Assembly (NCBI GenBank): GCA_959022495.1
Contig: CAUEYX010000005.1
Coordinates: 127,753-191,752, forward strand
DNA: 64,000 nt
Direction: 5' to 3'
Source: an uncultured Lachnospiraceae bacterium
GTDB taxonomy: Bacteria; Bacillota; Clostridia; Lachnospirales; Lachnospiraceae
The notes beneath the pieces are model-generated. The model searched no databases, was not told the DNA's origin, and saw only the letters and a program-made list of their open reading frames with translations. Of this stretch, positions 9,016-17,651 are shown piece after piece (position 1 is the stretch's first letter; each line of letters begins with the position of its first letter). Made by a program: the position numbers and the translations under genes.

Positions 9016-9255
9016 ATGAAAGTTCAGAATATCACCAATATAGAAGGCTTTTTTAAAGTGATTGATTCTTGTGAAGGCAAGGTGGAACTGGTGACAGGCG
9101 AAGGAGACAGGCTGAACTTAAAGTCAAAGCTGTCCCAGTATGTTTCCATGGCAAATATCTTCTCCAACGGGGAGATCCCGGAGCTGGAGATCATTGCATA
9201 TGAGAAGGAAGACACAGACAAACTGATCCAGTTTATGATGGAAGGCACGGAGTAA
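9016..9255 (+). CDS. small conserved-type protein of unknown function (79 aa)
   Basis: A 79-residue acidic protein with no signal peptide or membrane segment, preceded by GAAAGGAGAACATACA. It has a clean mixed alpha/beta pattern (KVELVTGEGDRLNLKSKLSQYV) that looks like a real folded protein. I do not recognise a characterised family. Position between cvfB and dnaE, its own promoter and a possible terminator behind it argue that it is a genuine, well-expressed gene. Its Lys/Glu-rich composition and small size are compatible with a nucleic-acid or protein adaptor, but no function should be assigned. Confidence 0.75.
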   Translation: MKVQNITNIEGFFKVIDSCEGKVELVTGEGDRLNLKSKLSQYVSMANIFSNGEIPELEIIAYEKEDTDKLIQFMMEGTE

Positions 9256-9285
9256 GATCCTGCCGGCAGAACAGGACAGAATAAC

Positions 9286-9320
9286 AAGGGCAGTTTCCGA
9301 AATGGGAGCGGCCCTTTTCC
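9286..9320 (+). terminator. probable rho-independent terminator before dnaE
   Basis: AAGGGC (9286-9291) pairs with GCCCTT (9311-9316), with a second inner pairing TTCC/GGGA, followed by TTTTCCTTTC. It would partly separate the small gene from dnaE; the bulged stem makes it only moderately convincing. Confidence 0.45.
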
Positions 9321-9337
9321 TTTCGTTGAGGTGAGAG

Positions 9338-12300
9338 ATGAGTTTTGCACATTTGCACGTCCACACAGAATACAGTCTGCTGGACGGGTCAAACAAGATA
9401 AAAGAATATGTTTCCAGAGTAAAAGAGCTGGGCATGGACAGCGCGGCGATCACGGACCACGGTGTGATGTACGGCGTGATCGATTTCTACCGGGAAGCGC
9501 GGCGCCAGGGGATTAACCCGATCCTGGGCTGTGAGGTCTATGTGGCGCCCAACTCCCGTTTCGACCGTGAAGTCACGGGCGGGGATGACAGGTATTATCA
9601 CCTCGTGCTGCTTGCGGAAAACAACGAAGGCTACGCGAATCTTATGAAGATCGTATCAAAAGGCTTTGTGGAGGGATACTATTATAAGCCCCGTGTGGAC
9701 AAGGCGCTTCTGAGAGAGTACCACGGAGGCATCATCGCGCTGAGCGCCTGCCTCGCGGGAGAAGTCCAGCGCTATCTCGTGAAGGGGCTTTATGACGAGG
9801 CCAAAAAAACCGCTCTCGAGTATCGGGAGATTTTCGGGGAAGGGAACTATTTCCTGGAGCTTCAGGATCACGGCATCCCGGATCAGGCGCTTGTAAACCA
9901 GCAGCTGCTTAAGATGTCGCAGGAGACCGGCATAGAGCTGGCAGCCACCAACGACGTCCACTACACATACGCGCAGGACGCCAAGCCCCATGATATCCTG
10001 CTGTGCATCCAGACCGGAAAGAAGCTTTCCGATGAGAACCGCATGCGCTACGAGGGCGGGCAGTATTATGTAAAATCGCCGGAGGAGATGGAGCGGTTAT
10101 TCCCATATGCCCTCCAGGCGCTGGATAATACACAGCGGATCGCGGACCGGTGCCATGTGGAGATCGAATTTGGTGTTACCAAGCTGCCAAAGTATGACGT
10201 TCCGGGCGGCCTGACATCCTGGGAATATCTTCAGAAGCTCTGCTATGAAGGACTGGAAGAACGGTACGCAGCTCCCGGCCGGGAACTGAAAGAACGGCTG
10301 GCATACGAGCTGGACACCATCAAAAATATGGGGTATGTGGATTATTTCCTGATTGTGTGGGATTTTATAAAATACGCGAAGGATCACGGCATCTCGGTGG
10401 GTCCGGGGCGTGGGTCCGCCGCGGGGAGCATTGTCTCCTACTGCCTTGGCATTACCACCATTGATCCGATCCGCTATCAGCTTCTCTTTGAGCGGTTCCT
10501 GAATCCGGAGCGCGTGTCCATGCCGGATATTGACGTGGATTTCTGTTTTGAGCGCCGTCAGGAAGTGATTGACTACGTTGTGCGCAAGTACGGAAAGGAC
10601 CGGGTGGTTCAGATCGTTACCTTCGGTACGCTGGCAGCCCGTGGTGTGATCCGGGATGTGGGACGGGTGATGGATCTCCCTTATGCTTTTGTTGATTCTA
10701 TCGCGAAGATGATCCCCCAGGAACTGAATATTACCATTGACCGGGCGCTGAAAGAGAACCCGGAGCTGAAGCAGACATACGAGCATGACGAGCAGGTGAA
10801 GACCCTTATTGATATGGCCAAGCGTCTCGAAGGACTGCCAAGACACAGTTCCATGCATGCGGCCGGCGTGGTGATCAGCCAGAAATCCGTGGACGAATAC
10901 GTTCCGCTCTCCCGGGCGGCGGACGGATCGATCACCACTCAGTTCACCATGACTACGCTGGAGGAGCTGGGGCTGCTGAAGATGGACTTCTTAGGCTTAA
11001 GGACACTGACCGTGATCCAGAACGCAGTGCTCATGGCCCGGAAAAAAGATGCTTCCATCGATATGGAAAAGATTGACTATAATGACCCGAAAGTCCTGGA
11101 CTACATCGGGACGGGAAAGACGGACGGGATTTTCCAGCTTGAGAGCGCGGGGATGAAAAGCTTCATGAAGGAGCTCAAGCCCCACAGCCTGGAAGATATC
11201 ATCGCCGGTATTTCCCTGTACCGTCCGGGGCCCATGGACTTTATTCCGCAGTACATCAAAGGGAAAAATGACGCTTCCTCTATCACTTATGACTGCCCGC
11301 AGCTGAAACCCATCCTTGAGCCCACTTACGGGTGTATCGTGTACCAGGAGCAGGTGATGCAGATCGTGCGGGACCTGGCGGGGTATACGCTGGGCAGAAG
11401 CGATCTTCTGCGCCGTGCCATGTCAAAGAAAAAGGGCGACGTCATGCAGAAGGAACGCCAGATTTTTGTCTATGGAGACGCGGAAACGAATGTACCGGGC
11501 TGTGTGAAAAACGGCATTGATGAGAAGACCGCGAATAAGATCTATGATGAGATGATTGATTTCGCGAAATACGCGTTTAACAAATCCCACGCCGCGGCAT
11601 ACGCGGTCGTCGCGTATCAGACCGCGTGGCTGAAATATTACTATCCCGTGGAATTTATGGCGGCGCTTATGACCTCGGTCATTGACAATCCCTCGAAGGT
11701 GGCGGAGTACATCTATTCCTGCCGGCAGATGAACATCCGGATTCTGCCCCCGGATATCAATAAGGGGGAGGCAGATTTCTCGGTTGACGGCGGAAATATC
11801 CGTTACGGGCTGGCCGCCATCAAAAGCATCGGGCGTCCGGTGGTGCAGGCAGTGCTCGAGGAGCGTCATGCGTTCGGACCCTTTCAGAACCTGGAGGATT
11901 TTATCACCCGCATGTCAACGAGAGAGGTCCTTAATAAAAGGGCGATTGAGAACTTTATCAAAGCCGGGGCGCTGGACGCGCTGGGAGGCACAAGGAAGCA
12001 GTTCATGAGTATCTATGTCCAGATCGTGGACCATGTGAACCAGGAGAAGAAATACTCCATGTCAGGGCAGATGACGCTGTTTGACCTTGTGGGCGAGGAG
12101 GAGAAAGCAGATTTCCAGATCCGCCTGCCGGATGTGGGGGAGTACTCCAAAGGCAGCCTGCTGGCATTTGAAAAGGAAGTGCTGGGGGTCTACATCAGCG
12201 GGCATCCACTGGAAGAGTATGAGGATAAGTGGAGAAAAATGATTTCTGCCACCACCCTTGATTTCCAGCCCGACGAGGAGACCGGGCGGACGAAGGTACG

Positions 12301-12811
12301 CGACGGCGCAAAGGAGATCATTGGAGGGATGATCACGGATAAGACAGTGAAGCATACCCGGACGAACCAGATGATGGCGTTTGTCACTGTGGAGGACCTT
12401 CTGGGGACGGTGGAGGTCGTTGTGTTCCCGCGGGACTATGAGAGCAGCAGGGAGTACCTGGAGACAGACAGCAGAGTATTCATCCGCGGGCGGGTATCCG
12501 AGGAGGATGAGAAGGCCAGCAAGCTGATCTGTGAGAAGGTGATCCCATTTGAGCGCACCAAGCGGGAGCTGTGGATTCAGTTCCCGGACAAGGCGGCGTT
12601 TCTCGACGAGGAGCAGATTGTGTACGGGTATCTGGCGGACTCAGAGGGAGACGATGAAGTCGTGATATACTGCGCGAAAGAGCGGGCGGTGAAGCGCCTT
12701 CCGAGAAACCGGAATATCCAGATCAATCCCCAGGTTTTGAGCAGGCTGATGAATCATTTTGGCGAGAGCCGGGTAAAAGTGGTTGAAAAAGCTATTGAAA
12801 ACCACTTCTAA
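9338..12811 (+). CDS. dnaE: DNA polymerase III alpha subunit DnaE
   Basis: The 1157-residue protein is a full-length DnaE. It starts with the PHP domain (FAHLHVHTEYSLLDG, residues 3-17, then ITDHGVMYG). The palm and fingers follow, with GPGRGSAAGSIVSYCLGIT and the catalytic PDIDVDF motif, then HSSMHAAGVVIS. The tandem helix-hairpin-helix region and the C-terminal OB fold (EVVVFPRDYE) complete it. QMTLF at 911-915, between the beta-binding region and the OB fold, fits the sliding-clamp motif QL(S/D)LF. In low-GC Gram-positives DnaE works beside PolC, extending primers at the fork. The ATG follows GAGGTGAGAG. The order dnaE-pfkA is shared with many Firmicutes. Confidence 0.97.
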   Translation: MSFAHLHVHTEYSLLDGSNKIKEYVSRVKELGMDSAAITDHGVMYGVIDFYREARRQGINPILGCEVYVAPNSRFDREVTGGDDRYYHLVLLAENNEGYANLMKIVSKGFVEGYYYKPRVDKALLREYHGGIIALSACLAGEVQRYLVKGLYDEAKKTALEYREIFGEGNYFLELQDHGIPDQALVNQQLLKMSQETGIELAATNDVHYTYAQDAKPHDILLCIQTGKKLSDENRMRYEGGQYYVKSPEEMERLFPYALQALDNTQRIADRCHVEIEFGVTKLPKYDVPGGLTSWEYLQKLCYEGLEERYAAPGRELKERLAYELDTIKNMGYVDYFLIVWDFIKYAKDHGISVGPGRGSAAGSIVSYCLGITTIDPIRYQLLFERFLNPERVSMPDIDVDFCFERRQEVIDYVVRKYGKDRVVQIVTFGTLAARGVIRDVGRVMDLPYAFVDSIAKMIPQELNITIDRALKENPELKQTYEHDEQVKTLIDMAKRLEGLPRHSSMHAAGVVISQKSVDEYVPLSRAADGSITTQFTMTTLEELGLLKMDFLGLRTLTVIQNAVLMARKKDASIDMEKIDYNDPKVLDYIGTGKTDGIFQLESAGMKSFMKELKPHSLEDIIAGISLYRPGPMDFIPQYIKGKNDASSITYDCPQLKPILEPTYGCIVYQEQVMQIVRDLAGYTLGRSDLLRRAMSKKKGDVMQKERQIFVYGDAETNVPGCVKNGIDEKTANKIYDEMIDFAKYAFNKSHAAAYAVVAYQTAWLKYYYPVEFMAALMTSVIDNPSKVAEYIYSCRQMNIRILPPDINKGEADFSVDGGNIRYGLAAIKSIGRPVVQAVLEERHAFGPFQNLEDFITRMSTREVLNKRAIENFIKAGALDALGGTRKQFMSIYVQIVDHVNQEKKYSMSGQMTLFDLVGEEEKADFQIRLPDVGEYSKGSLLAFEKEVLGVYISGHPLEEYEDKWRKMISATTLDFQPDEETGRTKVRDGAKEIIGGMITDKTVKHTRTNQMMAFVTVEDLLGTVEVVVFPRDYESSREYLETDSRVFIRGRVSEEDEKASKLICEKVIPFERTKRELWIQFPDKAAFLDEEQIVYGYLADSEGDDEVVIYCAKERAVKRLPRNRNIQINPQVLSRLMNHFGESRVKVVEKAIENHF

Positions 12812-12823
12812 ATAGGGTAGAAT
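12795..12823 (+). promoter_or_regulatory. promoter for pfkA inside the dnaE 3' end
   Basis: TTGAAA (12795-12800) and TAGAAT (12818-12823) are 17 bp apart. The -35 lies in the last dnaE codons and the -10 just after the stop, giving pfkA an independent promoter about 80 bp before its start. Confidence 0.7.
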
Positions 12824-12830
12824 AATTTCG

Positions 12831-12854
12831 AAATTGTTAAAAAATTTACAATTT
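12831..12854. promoter_or_regulatory. AT-rich inverted repeat at the pfkA transcription start
   Basis: AAATTGT (12831-12837) and ACAATTT (12848-12854) form a perfect 7-bp dyad with a 10-bp spacer, placed where the transcript from the 12795 promoter would start. It could be a repressor operator; as a dnaE terminator it would be weak because the stem is AT-rich and the following T run is interrupted by GGG. Confidence 0.4.
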
Positions 12855-12907
12855 TTGGGTTTGGCAGTTATCTGACTTTGACTTTTAAGGAAAGGTGGAA
12901 AAAATTC

Positions 12908-13927
12908 ATGGCAGAGAACAGTATGATGGACAAAGAAAAATATTTGGATGAGATCGAAGACACGATCCGTACGATCGGCGTCCTGACCAGCGGCGGCGAC
13001 GCTCCGGGCATGAACGCTGCGATCCGCGCTGTTGTGAGAAGAGCGCTTTCAAGGGGACTGAAAGTGCGCGGCATCCGCAGAGGATATCACGGACTGCTCA
13101 AGGAGGAGATTATCGATCTTTCTGCGCGTGACGTTTCCGATACGATCCAGCGCGGGGGAACGATTCTTCAGACTGCCCGCTGTAAATCCATGCGGACGGA
13201 AGAGGGACAGCAGAAGGCGGCGGCGATCTGTAAGAAATATGGCATAGACGGACTTGTAGTGATCGGGGGAGACGGGTCATTCGCGGGCGCGCAGAAACTG
13301 GCCAATCTGGGAGTCAATACCATTGGGGTGCCGGGAACCATTGACCTGGACATTGCCTGTACAGATTATACCATCGGATTCGATACAGCGGTAAATACCG
13401 CGATGGAAGCCATTGACAAAGTGCGTGATACTTCCACATCCCATGAGAGATGCAGCATCATTGAGGTTATGGGGCGTGATGCCGGATACCTGGCGCTGTG
13501 GTGCGGGATCGCCAACGGAGCGGAGCGCATCCTGATGCCGGAGGAGCACGATTTTGACGAGCAGGCGCTGATCGCGGACATTATGGCGAATAAGAAACGC
13601 GGCAAGAAGAACTATATTATCATCAACGCGGAAGGCATCGGAGATTCCATTAACATGGCGAAGAGAATCGAGGAGGCGACAGGCATTGAGACAAGAGCCA
13701 CCATCCTGGGACACATGCAGCGCGGCGGAAGCCCCACATGCAAGGACAGGGTGTACGCGTCTATTATGGGAGCCATGGCGGTTGACCTTCTCTGCCAGGG
13801 TAAGACAAACCGTGTCGTGGGATACAAGAACGGCGAGTATGTGGACTATGATATCGAGGAAGCACTCGCAATGAAGAAATCGATCTCCGATTATCAGTAT
13901 AATATCGCGAAATCACTTGCGATCTAA
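12908..13927 (+). CDS. pfkA: ATP-dependent 6-phosphofructokinase
   Basis: The 339-residue enzyme phosphorylates fructose 6-phosphate to the 1,6-bisphosphate, the committed glycolytic step. Signatures are IGVLTSGGDAPGMNAAIRA (ATP binding), GGDGSFAGAQKLA (Gly after GGD favours ATP over PPi), GVPGTIDLDIACTDYTIGFD (catalytic Asp region, with Leu in place of the usual Asn), MGRDAGYLALW and GHMQRGGSPTCKDR. The N-terminus carries about 20 extra residues compared with E. coli PfkA. I start at ATG 12908, preceded by AAGGAAAGGTGG; an in-frame TTG at 12878 has no ribosome site. It directly precedes murI, 16 bp away. Confidence 0.95.
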   Translation: MAENSMMDKEKYLDEIEDTIRTIGVLTSGGDAPGMNAAIRAVVRRALSRGLKVRGIRRGYHGLLKEEIIDLSARDVSDTIQRGGTILQTARCKSMRTEEGQQKAAAICKKYGIDGLVVIGGDGSFAGAQKLANLGVNTIGVPGTIDLDIACTDYTIGFDTAVNTAMEAIDKVRDTSTSHERCSIIEVMGRDAGYLALWCGIANGAERILMPEEHDFDEQALIADIMANKKRGKKNYIIINAEGIGDSINMAKRIEEATGIETRATILGHMQRGGSPTCKDRVYASIMGAMAVDLLCQGKTNRVVGYKNGEYVDYDIEEALAMKKSISDYQYNIAKSLAI

Positions 13928-13943
13928 GGAGCAGGACGTGAAT

Positions 13944-14765
13944 ATGGAGAACAGGAAGACAGCGCCTGTGGGCGTGTTTGATTCCGGAGTAGGGGGGCTG
14001 ACGGTAGCGAGGGAGATCGCGCGTCAGCTCCCTGACGAAAATATCATATATTTTGGCGACACTGCCCGTGTCCCTTACGGGAGCAAGTCTCAGAATACGA
14101 TCATCCGCTTTTCAGAGCAGATCATCCGCTTCCTTAAGACAAAACAGATAAAGGCCATTGTCATCGCGTGCAACACGGCCAGCGCCCTGGCGCTGGATGC
14201 CGTGAGGGATGAATTTGACATTCCCATCCTGGGAGTGGTGATTCCCGGCGCGCGGGCGGCTGTGGAGGCCACCCGGAACAGAAAAGTGGGGGTCGTGGGA
14301 ACAGACGCTACCGTGCAGAGCGGCATGTACACAAAGGTCATCCGCGGGATGGCGCCGGATGTGGAGGTCATTGAGAAGGCCTGCCCTCTTTTTGTGCCTC
14401 TGGTTGAGGAAGGATTCAAAGAACATAACGTGACCCGGGAAGTGATCGAATATTACCTGGAGTCCATGCGCAGCACGGATATCGATGCCATGATACTCGG
14501 GTGTACGCACTATCCCCTTCTGCGGTCCAAGATACGGGACTATATGGGGGAGCGGATACAGATTGTCAACCCTGCCTACGAGACGGCCATGGACTTAAAG
14601 AAGCTGCTCCACGAGAATGATATGGAAAATGACGGCTTAGACACCCGGCATAGCAGATATTCGTTCTATGTAAGCGACGCGGCTGAGAAATTCCGCAGGT
14701 TCGCCAACACGGTCATGCCATTTGACGTGCCGACTACGAACGTGGTAAATATTGAGGAGTATTAA
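13944..14765 (+). CDS. murI: glutamate racemase
   Basis: The 273-residue enzyme makes D-glutamate for peptidoglycan. Visible signatures are GVFDSGVGGLTVARE, YFGDTARVPYG, the first catalytic cysteine in ACNTASALAL and the second in GCTHYPLL. An AAGGAG at 13926-13931 overlaps the end of pfkA. Either ATG 13944 or GTG 13938 (two codons earlier, better spacing) could start translation; I list the ATG. The stop is 3 bp before the DUF1934 gene, so the two are coupled. Confidence 0.95.
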   Translation: MENRKTAPVGVFDSGVGGLTVAREIARQLPDENIIYFGDTARVPYGSKSQNTIIRFSEQIIRFLKTKQIKAIVIACNTASALALDAVRDEFDIPILGVVIPGARAAVEATRNRKVGVVGTDATVQSGMYTKVIRGMAPDVEVIEKACPLFVPLVEEGFKEHNVTREVIEYYLESMRSTDIDAMILGCTHYPLLRSKIRDYMGERIQIVNPAYETAMDLKKLLHENDMENDGLDTRHSRYSFYVSDAAEKFRRFANTVMPFDVPTTNVVNIEEY

Positions 14766-14768
14766 CGG

Positions 14769-15245
14769 ATGACAAAAGATGTACTGATCAGTATTTCAGG
14801 AAAGCATATCGATATTATGAATGATCCCGCCGAGGGGTATGAGACCGGGGATGACGCCATTGAGGTCGTTACCCCGGCTAATTATTACTGCCGCAACGGA
14901 AAGCACTATATTATTTACGATGAAGTGCTGGAGGGGATGGCGGGCACGATCAAAAACCGGATCAAAATTACCGGCACGGATGTGGTGGAGATTATGAAGA
15001 GCGGGATTTCCAGCTCCCATATGGTTTTTGAGAAAAATAAAAAGAACCTGACATACTATAAGACCCCCTACGGGCAGATGCTTGTCGGAGTCAATACAAG
15101 AAATATGGAGATCAGCGTGGAGAACGATAAGATCGGGGTGCTGGTGGACTATGAACTGGATGTAAACCATGAGCCCTTCGCTGACTGCAAGATAAAAATG
15201 AACATCATATCCAAAGACAGCCGGGAGTTTTCTGTACTCAGCTGA
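14769..15245 (+). CDS. DUF1934 (YwiB-like, calycin-fold) protein
   Basis: The 158-residue cytoplasmic protein is rich in alternating beta strands (NYYCRNGKHYIIYDEV, NLTYYKTPYGQMLVGVNT, VLVDYELDVNHEPFADCKIK) and fits the DUF1934/YwiB family, which has a lipocalin-like barrel. Molecular function is not established. It starts 3 bp after murI and the pair is closed by a strong terminator, so it is the last gene of the pfkA-murI-DUF1934 transcript. No catalytic residues are recognisable. Confidence 0.85.
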   Translation: MTKDVLISISGKHIDIMNDPAEGYETGDDAIEVVTPANYYCRNGKHYIIYDEVLEGMAGTIKNRIKITGTDVVEIMKSGISSSHMVFEKNKKNLTYYKTPYGQMLVGVNTRNMEISVENDKIGVLVDYELDVNHEPFADCKIKMNIISKDSREFSVLS

Positions 15246-15255
15246 TCAGACAGAT

Positions 15256-15328
15256 CAGATAAAAAATGATCCCCGGGGCGTCCATCGAAGAGCTGTTCTG
15301 CGCGATGGATGCTCCGGGGATCTGATTT
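15256..15328. terminator. strong bidirectional terminator
   Basis: GATCCCCGGGGCGTCCATCG (15268-15287) pairs almost fully with the segment 15303-15322, extended by CAGAT/ATCTG arms and flanked by an A run on the left and TTTT on the right. It ends the murI-DUF1934 transcript and, read from the other strand, the 15349-15780 gene. Confidence 0.88.
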
Positions 15329-15348
15329 TGTTCTGCCGCAGGGGATTT

Positions 15349-15780
15349 TCAGCGTTTGAAAAACCCTTTCTTCTTCTGCGGAGGCTCAATGGAACCGCCC
15401 CTCACACTTTTAATCTCGGTTATGTAGAGCCCGCTGACAACGGCTTTGATCTCTTTCTTTACCGGCATGACCTCGAATACTTTGTTCTCACACATCAGTG
15501 TCATGATTCTGGGACCGATTTTTGCCTTTACAACAGGGATCTTGGTGCGTCTTAAATACTTCGGCGTATTTTCAACGACGGCCGCGGGAAGCCCCGCTTC
15601 TTTCAGTTTCATTTTCTTTTTATCAATGATAAGCATGCTGATGACCTGTGCGGCCGCTTCCATCTGCTCTCTCTGCTCTGCCTGTTTTTTCTCAGCCTTT
15701 TTTCCGAAGATAAACAGAGCGATGCATGCGCCGATCACAAGCACGAGAATGACGATCAGTACGATGGTTAATGGACTCAC
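15349..15780 (-). CDS. membrane-anchored protein of unknown function (143 aa)
   Basis: One N-terminal membrane segment (about residues 4-26, LTIVLIVILVLVIGACIALF) is followed by a Lys/Glu/Gln-rich stalk and a basic cytoplasmic domain ending in QKKKGFFKR. The start is GTG at 15780 with AGGAGG 8 bp upstream. I recognise no named family. The strong own promoter and the shared bidirectional terminator show a stand-alone gene. A scaffold or envelope-stress role would be speculation. Confidence 0.75.
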   Translation of the reverse strand: MSPLTIVLIVILVLVIGACIALFIFGKKAEKKQAEQREQMEAAAQVISMLIIDKKKMKLKEAGLPAAVVENTPKYLRRTKIPVVKAKIGPRIMTLMCENKVFEVMPVKKEIKAVVSGLYITEIKSVRGGSIEPPQKKKGFFKR

Positions 15781-15826
15781 GTTATAATCCTCCTAAATCT
15801 TATATTTCCGCTTTTGCGCAACTAGT

Positions 15827-15855
15827 ATTGTAACATTGTTTCTGGGCAAGTGCAA
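15827..15855 (-). promoter_or_regulatory. promoter for the 143-aa membrane protein
   Basis: On the minus strand TTGCAC (15850-15855) and TACAAT (15827-15832) are 17 bp apart, about 47 bp before the GTG start. Confidence 0.65.
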
Positions 15856-15898
15856 GCAAATCAGCATATTTGAAAATGAGTTTCGGCATATTTGGGGT

Positions 15899-15927
15899 TT
15901 GCTTTTCGGGGAAGGAGCGGGTATACT
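15899..15927 (+). promoter_or_regulatory. promoter for cls
   Basis: TTGCTT (15899-15904) and TATACT (15922-15927) are 17 bp apart, giving an untranslated leader of about 95 bp before cls. It is divergent from the 15827 promoter. Confidence 0.6.
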
Positions 15928-16029
15928 GTTAGAGTAGCGTTTCCGCGCTGGGAGAACCGGCGCGGGGAGCGGCATTCTTTTCCCGTGGACATCCACAGGG
16001 GGGAGGAGGGTTGAAAAAGGAGTTTTAAC

Positions 16030-17505
16030 ATGGCAGAAATGATTTGGAACGGAGCGGTGATGGTCTATGATTTTATCATGGATAATATCGTCATCATCAA
16101 TATCCTCTTCGCGCTTATCATCGTGTTCTTCCAGAGAAGGTCTCCGCAGACTGTCTGGACATGGCTGCTTCTGCTGTATTTTATACCCATCCTGGGATTC
16201 ATCCTGTACCTGGTCATCGGGCAGGATTTCCACAAGAGCAGGATGTTTAAGGCGAAAGAGATCGAGGGCGAACTGAAGTACGCGGTGCGGCGGCAGGAGG
16301 AAACGATCTACCACAAACGGCTCAGGCTGGCGAACCCGGAGATGGCCAGGTTTAAGGATCTGATCCTCTATAACCTGGAGGCCGGCGAGGCGGTGCTCAC
16401 TGACAATAATGATATCAGGATCTACACGGACGGCAAAGCGAAATTCCGGGCTCTTCTGGAGGAGATGCGCCAGGCGGAGCGTTATATCCATATTCAGTAT
16501 TACATTATCCGCAATGACGAGCTGTGGCAGGAGATCGAGAAGGTCCTGATACAGAAGGTCCATCAGGGCGTGGAAGTGCGCGTTCTCTTTGACAGTATGG
16601 GATGCCGCACGATGAAGAATAAAGACTGGGAGCGTCTGGAGCGGGAAGGCATCCAGGTGGCGGAATTCTTCCCCGCGCTTTTAGGGAAGCTTCAGCTCCG
16701 CGTGAATTACAGGAATCACAGGAAAATCGTGGTCATTGACGGGCGGATCGGATTCGTGGGCGGATTTAATGTGGGGAGAGAGTACCTGGGAAGGGAGAAG
16801 AAGTTCGGTTACTGGCGGGACACCCACCTGTGCATTGAGGGGGCGGCAGTGACTTCCCTGGCAGTGCGCTTTGTGCTGGACTGGAACTATGCCTCCAAGG
16901 AGAATCTCTTCCTTGAGGACCGGCTCTTTGAGATCCCGGAGTATGTAAGAAAGGGCAGGGACCCTGTGCAGATTATATCCAGCGGACCGGACTCACAGAC
17001 CAAAACGATCCACGACAATTATCTGAGACTCATACACAGCGCCAAAGATCATGTGTATATCCAGACGCCTTACTTTATACCGGATGAATCCATATTGGAC
17101 GCGCTGAAGATTGCCAGCAGATCCGGGATAGACGTTCGCATTATGGTGCCGTGCAAGCCGGACCATCCGTTTGTCTACTGGGCGACGTATTCTTACATAG
17201 GGGATATGGTCGCGGCCGGAGCGAAGTGTTATGTGTACAACAATGGGTTCCTGCACGCGAAGACACTGAGCGTGGACGGCATGGTGGCGTGCGTGGGGAC
17301 GGCGAATATGGATATCCGCAGTTTCGGGCTGAATTTTGAAGTGAACGCGGCGATCTACAGCGAGCGCACGGTGCAGCGCCTGGAGCGCGCGTTTGAAAAT
17401 GATATGACACAGTGTACCCATGTGACGAGAAAAGTCTATGATGAGAGGAGTCTGGTTATCAGGGGGAAAGAGCAGTTCTCAAGGCTTCTGTCTCCGCTTT
17501 TGTAA
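16030..17505 (+). CDS. cls: cardiolipin synthase (phospholipase D superfamily)
   Basis: The 491-residue protein has two N-terminal membrane helices (about residues 15-60) and then two phospholipase D domains, each with an HxKxxxxD motif: NHRKIVVIDGRIGFVGGFN and LHAKTLSVDGMVACVGTANMD. Cls joins two phosphatidylglycerols to cardiolipin and glycerol at the membrane. The size (about 480-510) and domain order are typical. AAAAGGAGTTTTAAC precedes the ATG. The following 145 bp carry repeats (AACCGGCGCGG twice; a second copy of TCTGGTTATCAG from the gene end) without an evident gene. Confidence 0.93.
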   Translation: MAEMIWNGAVMVYDFIMDNIVIINILFALIIVFFQRRSPQTVWTWLLLLYFIPILGFILYLVIGQDFHKSRMFKAKEIEGELKYAVRRQEETIYHKRLRLANPEMARFKDLILYNLEAGEAVLTDNNDIRIYTDGKAKFRALLEEMRQAERYIHIQYYIIRNDELWQEIEKVLIQKVHQGVEVRVLFDSMGCRTMKNKDWERLEREGIQVAEFFPALLGKLQLRVNYRNHRKIVVIDGRIGFVGGFNVGREYLGREKKFGYWRDTHLCIEGAAVTSLAVRFVLDWNYASKENLFLEDRLFEIPEYVRKGRDPVQIISSGPDSQTKTIHDNYLRLIHSAKDHVYIQTPYFIPDESILDALKIASRSGIDVRIMVPCKPDHPFVYWATYSYIGDMVAAGAKCYVYNNGFLHAKTLSVDGMVACVGTANMDIRSFGLNFEVNAAIYSERTVQRLERAFENDMTQCTHVTRKVYDERSLVIRGKEQFSRLLSPLL

Positions 17506-17651
17506 GCGGCGCGGCAGGGCAGCGGGATTGTCTGGTTATCAGAACCGGCGCGGACAGGACAGCCGGATCATACAGATGATCGGAACCGGCGCGGGAGTGC
17601 CGGAACAGATAAAATAAATTTTCAAGAAATGATACAGAAGGAGAAAGAGCA

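Noticed and set aside
17506..17651. short repeats (AACCGGCGCGG twice, TCTGGTTATCAG twice) between cls and the lipoprotein gene
   Set aside because: The copies are too short and irregular to define an element; probably local duplication of low-complexity sequence.
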